A program made the position numbers and the translations under genes. The notes under the pieces are model-generated. The model was not told the origin of the DNA. It saw only the letters and a program-made list of their open reading frames with translations, and ran no database searches. A DNA stretch of 5,057 nucleotides from a bacterium (GTDB lineage: Bacteria; UBP14; UBA6098; B30-G16), in contig JALTEE010000498.1 in the NCBI GenBank assembly GCA_027007865.1, forward strand, positions 1 to 5,057. Reading direction: 5' to 3'. This document shows positions 1-5,057 of the stretch, piece by piece; position 1 is the first letter of the stretch, and each line of letters starts with the position of its first letter.

Positions 1-2528
1 CATCGGAGCGGCGCCAAAATCTCGCGAAAATATTGGGAATAAATCGATTTCAAAAACTGCGCGATGCAGCGGCGCAGCGGATGAAAGATGTTGCATCTAA
101 AAACGAAGCAATTCGAACGGAAATGGAAATCGCAGAGAAAAAATTGTCCGATATCAACGACCCTGCCGAAGAAATTTTGAAAATATCTGCAGAAATTGGG
201 CAATTAAGGAACGAACAGGATAAAAAATCTTTGCAGATGAAAGAGATAGAGAAGCGATTATTAGAACTCGAAGATATGGAAAAACGGAGCAAGGAAATCG
301 CTAAATCGATAAAATCGCTCGGTGCAGAAAAAGAAAATTTGGAAAAATCGCTGTTCGAAACGAAAAGCGAACTTGCGAATGTCGAAAACATTATCTCGCA
401 GCGGGATGCTATTTTGCAGCAAAAATCCGAATACGACGATTTATCCAAAGCATATAACAAAATGTCGTCGCTTGCATCGAAATTTTTCAAATTTAGAGAT
501 AGCCTCGACAGCGCAAAAGACGAATATTTTCGCAAAAAGACAGAAATCGAGAAGAAGAAAAGCGCACTTGTAGCAAAAATCGAACAAATTCGTCAGCAGT
601 TGAAAAATCTGCGCGAAGAACTATCCGATGCGGATAATGTTAAGGCAAAGGTCGAGCAACTGTCCGCTGCGAAAAAAATGCTCGCCGATATGGAATTGAA
701 AAAAGAGAAACGAGATAAACTACTTCACCGTCGGGAAATTCTGCAGACAAAAATAGACGAGGAAGAGCGGAAATTGCGCGAGCAAATCGAGCAACTTTTG
801 GGCGAAAATGAGCGTCTCGAATTGGAGATATCTCGAAAAGCACAATTAGGAAGGGAACTTTCTATAATGAGCGAGAAACTCGTCGAATGCGACGAAGCGC
901 AAGAAAAGGCGAACTCGTTGCGGAAAAAAATAGTCGAAATCGAGAAGAAACTTTCCACATCGAAACAGAAAATCGAAAACATTTTCGAGCAGATTGCGGA
1001 AAAGCAGGAACAGTTGGCATTTGTCAAGACAGGCAAAGTAGCGAGATGCCCTCGATGCGGAAGCGAATTAACAGGCGAGCACAAAAAGGAACTATTAGAA
1101 AAATTGGCACGGGAAATCAGCGGATTAAATGCCGAGAGCGGAAAAATCGAGGGCGAAATCGGAGAGCATACGGAGCAAGCAAACAAATTGCGAGCGCAGA
1201 TGAATACTCTTGAAAAAATTGCAAAAAATGGCGTGAACTTCAAAAAAGGTGCAGATAAGTTGTCGAAAAAACTCGCGCAGATGGAAGTGGTAAGCGAGCA
1301 AATCGAAAAAAATGCCGAGCAGATATCGAAAATCGAAGAAGAACTCGCAGGCAAAAAATTTGCGCTAAAACGGCGCAGCGAAATTGCGAGGATAAATAGC
1401 GAAATCGGAAAACTCGAATTCTTTGACGATGCACTCGCACAAGCGCAAAAATTCGTCGATGAATTGTCCCCATTCGAGCGCAGATGGGAACTCATTCTCG
1501 ATAAGCGTAAAAGCGCACAAAAAGCAGAACGAGAACTCGAAACAATGACTGAGGAACTCGCCAAAATCGAAAGAGATAAGATTTTGGAAGAACTTTCACA
1601 AAAAATCGTAAATTTGAAATCGCAATTGGAAAAAATTCCATACGATTCCGTCGAACACGATAGAATACGAGAGCGATTAAAAAAGTTAAAAAAGGTTCCC
1701 GAACAATATTTTCTGCTCCAAAAGGCGGAGGAGCAATTACCGAATTTGAAGAGCGGATTGGAGAAACTCGATAAAAATCTCGTTGCAAAGCAGCGCGAAT
1801 TGGAAAAATATATCGCGGAAAGCGAGCAACTCGCACAAAGCGAATCTGCTATCGCTCATTTGCGAGCGCAAAAGTCGGGACTCGATGCGCAAATCGCCGA
1901 AATGGATGAGAAAAACGCAAACCTACATTCGCAAAAAATCGAACTCGAAATGCGAGGGAAAATGCGCGAAGAAATGATGCGTGAAAAGCGCAGATTATCG
2001 GCGGAAATTGCGCAGTTCAGGAAAAGCGAATCGCTGTTCAAAAATATCGTGGAAATCTGCGGTCCGCTCGGGATACAGGATTGGCTGCTGCGGCGCTATC
2101 TTTCAGCGCTCGAAGCCGATGCGAATGAAATCCTCGAACTCATCTGCGATGGTGCGCTCTCGGTGCGGCTGCTCCCCGAAAGCGGCGAAAAACTCGTCGT
2201 GCGAATCTCGGACGAACTCGGCGAGCGCGATTATTCTACATACAGCGGCGGCGAAGAGTTCCGCATCGATTTCGCTATGCGGCTCGCGCTGTCGAGACTG
2301 CTCGCAAATCGCTCGGGATTCCCCCTGCGAACGCTTATAATCGACGAAGGGTTCGGCTCGCAGGACGAAACGGGTCTCGAAAAACTCGTCGAAACGCTCT
2401 ACGATGTCCAGTCCCAGTTCGACCGCATCATCGTAATCACGCACTTGCCTGCACTGCGAGATAAATTTCCCGCAAAAATCGTCGTGAAGAAAAACGAAAG
2501 CGGTTCCGCCGTGTCTGTCGAAACATAA
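1..2528 (+). CDS. sbcC: SbcC/Rad50-family DNA repair ATPase, 5' end cut off by the window edge
   Basis: This is the large subunit of the SbcCD (Mre11-Rad50-like) nuclease complex, which in bacteria cleaves DNA hairpins and protein-blocked or broken DNA ends; its partner SbcD is not in the window. The frame is open from base 3, and the codons before TTG 33 encode SERRQNLAKI, running into LGINRF. This resembles the family's conserved segment just after the N-terminal ATPase lobe, so TTG 33 is not the start. Numbering residues from TTG 33, there is a Lys/Glu-rich coiled coil to about 338, a zinc hook with Cys339 and Cys342 (CPRC, bases 1047-1058), a second coiled coil to about 665, signature SGGEEFR at 738-744, Walker B with D771 and E772 in LIIDEGFGSQDE, and H-loop H804. 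The arms are about equal in length (near 325 residues each), which argues against an internal indel. Walker A is missing only because of truncation; full length would be near 1000 residues. Assignment is secure; the choice between SbcC and Rad50 as name is convention. Confidence 0.95.
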   Translation, partial: SERRQNLAKILGINRFQKLRDAAAQRMKDVASKNEAIRTEMEIAEKKLSDINDPAEEILKISAEIGQLRNEQDKKSLQMKEIEKRLLELEDMEKRSKEIAKSIKSLGAEKENLEKSLFETKSELANVENIISQRDAILQQKSEYDDLSKAYNKMSSLASKFFKFRDSLDSAKDEYFRKKTEIEKKKSALVAKIEQIRQQLKNLREELSDADNVKAKVEQLSAAKKMLADMELKKEKRDKLLHRREILQTKIDEEERKLREQIEQLLGENERLELEISRKAQLGRELSIMSEKLVECDEAQEKANSLRKKIVEIEKKLSTSKQKIENIFEQIAEKQEQLAFVKTGKVARCPRCGSELTGEHKKELLEKLAREISGLNAESGKIEGEIGEHTEQANKLRAQMNTLEKIAKNGVNFKKGADKLSKKLAQMEVVSEQIEKNAEQISKIEEELAGKKFALKRRSEIARINSEIGKLEFFDDALAQAQKFVDELSPFERRWELILDKRKSAQKAERELETMTEELAKIERDKILEELSQKIVNLKSQLEKIPYDSVEHDRIRERLKKLKKVPEQYFLLQKAEEQLPNLKSGLEKLDKNLVAKQRELEKYIAESEQLAQSESAIAHLRAQKSGLDAQIAEMDEKNANLHSQKIELEMRGKMREEMMREKRRLSAEIAQFRKSESLFKNIVEICGPLGIQDWLLRRYLSALEADANEILELICDGALSVRLLPESGEKLVVRISDELGERDYSTYSGGEEFRIDFAMRLALSRLLANRSGFPLRTLIIDEGFGSQDETGLEKLVETLYDVQSQFDRIIVITHLPALRDKFPAKIVVKKNESGSAVSVET

Positions 2529-2535
2529 TAACTTT

Positions 2536-2540
2536 GGAGG
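2536..2540 (+). promoter_or_regulatory. Ribosome binding site of ridA
   Basis: GGAGG lies 8 bases before ATG 2549. It decides the start: an in-frame TTG at 2534 overlaps this motif and would add five residues that RidA proteins do not carry, so ATG 2549 is preferred. The site lies in the 20-base gap after the sbcC stop codon. Confidence 0.85.
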
Positions 2541-2548
2541 TTTTTAAA

Positions 2549-2932
2549 ATGCGCATAATATCGACAAATAGCGCTCCCGATGCAATCGGTGCCTATTCGC
2601 AGGGAGTCGTCGCAGGAAATTTGCTATTCACATCGGGGCAAATCGCAATCGACCCCGATACTAATAAATTCATCGGCGGCGACATTTCTGCGCAGACGAA
2701 GCGAGTGCTCGAAAATATTTCGGCGATTGTTAAATCCGCTGGAACGAGCATCGATAAAATCGTGCTGTGCAATGTGTATCTGAAACATTTGAGCGATTTC
2801 GCCGCATTCAACGAAGTTTATGCAAAATATTTCGCAAATGACCCGCCTGCGCGGGTTACAGTCGAAGTTAGCGAACTACCGAAAGGCGCGTTAGTGGAAA
2901 TTTCCGCAATCACAGAGAAGACTTCCGCTTGA
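2549..2932 (+). CDS. ridA: RidA family (YjgF/YER057c/UK114) reactive enamine/imine deaminase
   Basis: The 127-residue protein matches the usual RidA length. The family hydrolyses reactive enamines and imines, such as 2-aminoacrylate released by PLP-dependent dehydratases, to keto acids and ammonia, acting as a soluble cytosolic homotrimer. Visible family marks are IGAYSQG near the N terminus (Tyr16), LLFTSGQ at 25-31, PPARVTVEV with the substrate-carboxylate-binding Arg102, and LVEISAI with Glu117 near the C terminus. The presence of the equivalent of the catalytic Arg favours a true RidA-type deaminase over the more divergent Rid subfamilies. It follows sbcC by 20 bases on the same strand and is probably cotranscribed with it, though no functional link is known. 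Its last 23 bases are antisense to the 3' end of the BFD-like gene, so its transcript must run into that gene or stop very abruptly. Confidence 0.95.
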   Translation: MRIISTNSAPDAIGAYSQGVVAGNLLFTSGQIAIDPDTNKFIGGDISAQTKRVLENISAIVKSAGTSIDKIVLCNVYLKHLSDFAAFNEVYAKYFANDPPARVTVEVSELPKGALVEISAITEKTSA

Positions 2933-3191
2933 TTGTTCCAAACAGAACATTTACCGCAGGTGGTCTCTTTGTCGGGATATTTATTTCGCTAATCGGTTTA
3001 TTCAAATATCGCGCGAGTTCCCGTCTCACGAGAGGAATGCAAGTTCTGCCCTGACAAGGTCCCATTCCAACTCGTAAAAATCGTTTCAATTCTTCGAAAT
3101 CGGTATATCCGTCTTCGATTGCTGCGCGAATTTCGGAAAGTGTTAAATCTTCACAACGGCAGATGATTATATCATCGGATTTTTTCTGCAT
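2910..3191 (-). CDS. BFD-like [2Fe-2S]-binding protein, probable small subunit of an oxidoreductase
   Basis: This 93-residue protein has a BFD-like (Fer2_BFD) cysteine pattern: Cys11 and Cys13 in IICRCED, then Cys46 and Cys51 in GPCQGRTC, expected to bind one [2Fe-2S] cluster. Between them is the helical segment typical of the fold (LSEIRAAIEDGYTDFEELKR). Classical bacterioferritin-associated ferredoxin ends in CxxC; the Cx4C spacing with GPCQGR is instead typical of BFD domains or small subunits attached to FAD-dependent amine, opine, proline or cyanide-forming dehydrogenases. The RPP stretch near residue 75 also fits that group. No flavoprotein subunit is in the window, so the partner is unknown and may be encoded elsewhere. 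It has no signal peptide or membrane segment and should be cytosolic. It is the last gene of the minus-strand unit, 43 bases after rnc, and its end overlaps ridA tail to tail by 23 bases. The fold is confident; the physiological role is inference. Confidence 0.88.
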   Translation of the reverse strand: MQKKSDDIIICRCEDLTLSEIRAAIEDGYTDFEELKRFLRVGMGPCQGRTCIPLVRRELARYLNKPISEINIPTKRPPAVNVLFGTIKRKSSL

Positions 3192-3197
3192 TTTTTA

Positions 3198-3202
3198 CTC
3201 CC
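3198..3202 (-). promoter_or_regulatory. Ribosome binding site of the BFD-like gene
   Basis: On the minus strand GGGAG precedes ATG 3191 by 6 bases, inside the 43-base gap after rnc. It supports the annotated start and independent translation of this short gene. Confidence 0.75.
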
Positions 3203-3234
3203 ATCAGTTTTTAAAACAATCGAATTATGCTGTT

Positions 3235-3936
3235 TCAAATCTTCGCATCATCTTTGTCCTCATCATTAGCGAGTAGTTCCAACGCCCTTTTTGACGCCTT
3301 TTGCTCCGCTTCTTTTTTACTGTATCCTGTGCCGATGCCTAAAAATTTCCCGTCGAGATAAACGCCGACTTTGAAAAGCATTTTATGTTGTGGTCCCTTT
3401 GTTTCGAGCACCTCATATCTCGGTTGATGCCCGTTTTGCTGCATTAGTTCGAGCAATTTCCCTTTATAATTTATAAAACTCGGCGACGACAGCAGCACTT
3501 CTGCATTTGCAATGAGCGTTCGATTTACGAATGTTTTTACCGCTTTCATTCCACCGTCGAGATATATCGCTGCGAGAAGTGCCTCATATACATCGCAGAG
3601 CATCGAATCGTTCGCATCGTTCTGACTCGATGACAATTCGAATTTGATAAATTCTTTCAATCCGAGTATTCGCATAATTTTTGCAAGCGCTTCGGTATTG
3701 ACAAGAATTCTGCGCAGTTCGGTGAGTTCTCCTTCTTCCGCTTCGAGTCGTGTTTTGAAAAGCCACTCGCCGATGATGAAATCGAGCAGCGCATCGCCCA
3801 AAAATTCGAGCCGCTGATATGATTGAAGATGACTTTCCGCAACAGACGGATGTGTCAGCGCACGCTCGAGAATTTTTTCATCCTTGAATTTGTATCCCAG
3901 AACTTTCTCTATTTCAGTGGGTTTGCGAAAATTCAT
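3235..3936 (-). CDS. rnc: Ribonuclease III
   Basis: RNase III is the double-stranded-RNA endonuclease that processes rRNA precursors and many structured or antisense-paired transcripts. From ATG 3936 the protein is 233 residues, the usual bacterial length. The catalytic domain carries the signature QRLEFLGDALL at 41-51, with metal-binding Glu44 and Asp48, and CDVYEALLAAIYLDGG with Asp115 and Glu118; these four match the catalytic residues of the family. A double-stranded-RNA-binding domain follows at about 155-222, from NYKGKLLELMQ to the KKEAEQKASKRALELL helix, and then an acidic tail (NDEDKDD). Gln41 replaces the Glu found at this position in the E. coli signature; that residue is not one of the four metal ligands. 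An upstream in-frame ATG at 3966 would add ten residues inside the capA-like gene, but the Shine-Dalgarno supports 3936 (or the adjoining ATG 3939). The start overlaps the preceding gene by 23 bases in another frame, suggesting translational coupling. Confidence 0.97.
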   Translation of the reverse strand: MNFRKPTEIEKVLGYKFKDEKILERALTHPSVAESHLQSYQRLEFLGDALLDFIIGEWLFKTRLEAEEGELTELRRILVNTEALAKIMRILGLKEFIKFELSSSQNDANDSMLCDVYEALLAAIYLDGGMKAVKTFVNRTLIANAEVLLSSPSFINYKGKLLELMQQNGHQPRYEVLETKGPQHKMLFKVGVYLDGKFLGIGTGYSKKEAEQKASKRALELLANDEDKDDAKI

Positions 3937-4975
3937 CATTAACACCTTTCTTAATACCAGAAGCATATCTCATCAAATCGAATGGGAATTTGCCGATATC
4001 GCTTTCTGACAATTCGATTATGAGTTCTTTCGCTCGCTCTTCGGGGTCGAGTTTTGGATAGTGATGGCTTTGCTGCTCGAACGAGATTATATCCATAGCG
4101 AGCAAGTCTCCGTGGTCATCGATTTGCACTTTCAACATCGGCGCGAGACCACATACACCGCGAACATTTATTCCATACCAAGTGCAAAAATTGCCGAGAC
4201 TGTATGCAATCAATTTATTGTGATAGACTTCCACCGCTCGTGGAATGTGTGGACCGTGCCCAAATACCAAATCCGCTCCTGCATCTATCATTTCGTGCGA
4301 AAATTTTCGTAAGTCGCCGCGGTTTTCGCCGAGGAATATTTCCGGACCATTGGGCAGATGCAGATGTTCCGCTCCTTCTGCGCCCCCGTGAAATGTGACG
4401 ACGACGATATCATATAGTTTATCGAGCGTCCTAACGAGAGAAGTTGCGAGGTCATCATCGAGAAGTGGGAAGTTGCCAGGATTGATTGTGAAACCGATGA
4501 CCGCAACTTTGCTGCCTCGCACATTGAGCACGGCAATATCACCGAATCTTCCTGTATGTGCTATTTTAAGCGAATCGAGAATCTTTTCCGTTTCCATTCT
4601 ACCGCTGCGACCGAAATCGTTAGAATGATTGTTTGCGGTGTTCAGGACATCGAAACCCGCATCGGCAAGTGCTACTGCGAGATAGGGCGGCATTCGAAAC
4701 GCATAGACTCTGCCATTTGCAGCGTGTTTTGTGCAATTTTGTGCGGTGGTAATCGGTCCTTCGAGATTCCCGATTGCGACATCTGCTGCGGATAGAAATT
4801 GTTTTGCATCCTCGAAATAGTTCACATCATCTTTTGCGGGACAGTGATTGTCGCCGTAATCCGAGCCGAGCATTATATCGCCTACAAGCGCAAATGTTAT
4901 CCCAGCAGGTCGAGACGAATTCTGTGCTAAAAGCGCAAAAAATCCGATAAGTATGTAGAAAGCAATTGAGCGCAT
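3914..4975 (-). CDS. CapA-family (poly-gamma-glutamate synthesis-like) exported metallophosphatase-fold protein
   Basis: The 353-residue protein begins with a likely signal peptide: Arg2, a hydrophobic run at about 4-16 (IAFYILIGFFALL), then a possible cleavage near AQNSSRPAG. The rest is a CapA-type calcineurin-like phosphoesterase fold: GDIML at 32-36 (Asp33), AIGNLEGP at 67-74 (Asn70, Glu72), NTANNHSNDFG at 112-122 (Asn116, His117), FHGGAE at 195-200 (His196), GHGPH at 239-243, and YSLGNF at 258-263. CapA (PgsA) is needed for poly-gamma-glutamate capsule formation in Bacillus, but the family is broad and here no capB or capC neighbour is visible, so the substrate is unknown. The start at ATG 4975 is chosen for its Shine-Dalgarno and because it puts the signal peptide at the N terminus; ATG 5048-5050 would prepend 25 residues without a good ribosome site. 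It is first in the apparent operon and overlaps rnc by 23 bases. Confidence 0.9.
   Translation of the reverse strand: MRSIAFYILIGFFALLAQNSSRPAGITFALVGDIMLGSDYGDNHCPAKDDVNYFEDAKQFLSAADVAIGNLEGPITTAQNCTKHAANGRVYAFRMPPYLAVALADAGFDVLNTANNHSNDFGRSGRMETEKILDSLKIAHTGRFGDIAVLNVRGSKVAVIGFTINPGNFPLLDDDLATSLVRTLDKLYDIVVVTFHGGAEGAEHLHLPNGPEIFLGENRGDLRKFSHEMIDAGADLVFGHGPHIPRAVEVYHNKLIAYSLGNFCTWYGINVRGVCGLAPMLKVQIDDHGDLLAMDIISFEQQSHHYPKLDPEERAKELIIELSESDIGKFPFDLMRYASGIKKGVNDEFSQTH
3943..3950 (-). promoter_or_regulatory. Ribosome binding site of rnc, inside the end of the capA-like gene
   Basis: On the minus strand the sequence GAAAGGTG precedes two adjoining in-frame ATG codons. Its AAAGG core is 8 bases from ATG 3936 and 5 from ATG 3939, so either could be used; the site argues against ATG 3966. 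It lies within the last codons of the upstream gene, so ribosomes ending there pass directly over it. Confidence 0.7.
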
Positions 4976-4979
4976 AAAA

Positions 4980-4984
4980 TCCTC
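4980..4984 (-). promoter_or_regulatory. Ribosome binding site of the capA-like gene
   Basis: On the minus strand GAGGA lies 4 bases before ATG 4975 (GAGG at 5 bases). The spacing is slightly short but usable. It decides in favour of this start over the upstream ATG near 5050. Confidence 0.7.
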
Positions 4985-5045
4985 ATTAAATATAAATTTG
5001 AAAGCCGATTCTGCTCTTGTTCGAGCGAAAACTTTTATTGACACA

Positions 5046-5051
5046 ATCATA
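5046..5051 (-). promoter_or_regulatory. Possible -10 element for the capA-like operon
   Basis: TATGAT on the minus strand differs from TATAAT by one base and lies about 70 bases before the start codon. The matching -35 would be beyond the window edge, so this is only a candidate. The 82 bases from 4976 to the window end hold no other gene. Confidence 0.2.
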
Positions 5052-5057
5052 TTAAAT

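Noticed and set aside
725..1564. Long open frame of 279 codons on the minus strand within sbcC
   Set aside because: It is the mirror of a Lys/Glu/Ile coiled coil: the predicted protein is a Ser/Phe/Ile-rich string with no domain pattern, and the plus-strand frame is certain.
2103..2444. Minus-strand open frame opposite the SbcC C-terminal lobe
   Set aside because: The plus strand encodes the signature, Walker B and H-loop here; the antisense frame shows no family motif.
2841..2856. Perfect 6-base-pair hairpin, ACCCGC with loop CTGC
   Set aside because: It lies inside ridA over the conserved PPARV codons and has no T-run after it, so it is not a terminator and is explained by coding.
2896..2905. 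Ten-base palindrome GGAAATTTCC just beyond the BFD-like stop
   Set aside because: It falls in ridA codons for the conserved VEIS stretch, is a single copy, and has no loop to form a terminator.
2934..2949. Inverted repeat TGTTC/GAACA just after the ridA stop, a possible bidirectional terminator
   Set aside because: The stem is only five AT-rich pairs, there is no T-run on either side, and it lies in the BFD-like coding sequence.
3207..3235. GTTTTTAAAAC and AAACA/TGTTT repeats between rnc and the BFD-like gene
   Set aside because: The stems are short and AT-only, and the 43-base gap is mostly taken by the next ribosome binding site; a terminator there is not supported.
4061..4795. Plus-strand open frames opposite the CapA-like gene
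   Set aside because: The minus strand encodes the full set of CapA-family motifs continuously; the plus-strand frames are short, overlap each other and show no recognisable motifs.

Overview
This is an ordinary bacterial chromosomal segment that is coding almost end to end. It has two transcription units that converge at about position 2920. Bacterial origin is supported by a canonical ribonuclease III, Shine-Dalgarno-led starts, and an SbcC-type rather than eukaryotic Rad50 partner. I cannot assign a phylum. Coding sequence is AT-leaning, rich in Lys and Glu codons in the coiled-coil gene, and the tetranucleotide TCGA is conspicuously frequent on both sides of the convergence point.

Plus strand, 1-2548: the window opens inside a large SbcC/Rad50-family ATPase gene. 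Its reading frame is already open at base 3 and encodes a recognisable family segment before the first possible start codon, so the ATP-binding N-terminal lobe lies outside the window. What remains is two near-equal coiled-coil arms around a CPRC zinc hook, then the C-terminal lobe with signature, Walker B and H-loop motifs. A RidA-family enamine/imine deaminase follows after 20 bases (2549-2932).

Minus strand, 4975 down to 2910: a secreted CapA-family metallophosphatase-like protein (4975-3914) overlaps the start of rnc (RNase III, 3936-3235) by 23 bases. After a 43-base gap comes a small BFD-like [2Fe-2S] protein (3191-2910), whose last 23 bases are antisense to the end of ridA. The tight spacing suggests one operon read capA-like, rnc, BFD, with translational coupling between the first two genes.

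Functionally this is mixed housekeeping: double-strand-break and hairpin DNA processing (SbcC), metabolite damage control (RidA), RNA maturation (RNase III), an exported enzyme of uncertain substrate (CapA-like), and an orphan iron-sulfur subunit. The one suggestive functional pairing is RidA beside the BFD protein, because BFD subunits of this motif type serve amine and imino-acid dehydrogenases whose imine products RidA can hydrolyse. No mobile element, CRISPR array, RNA gene or clear terminator was seen, no gap exceeds 300 bases, and I see no convincing undescribed system.
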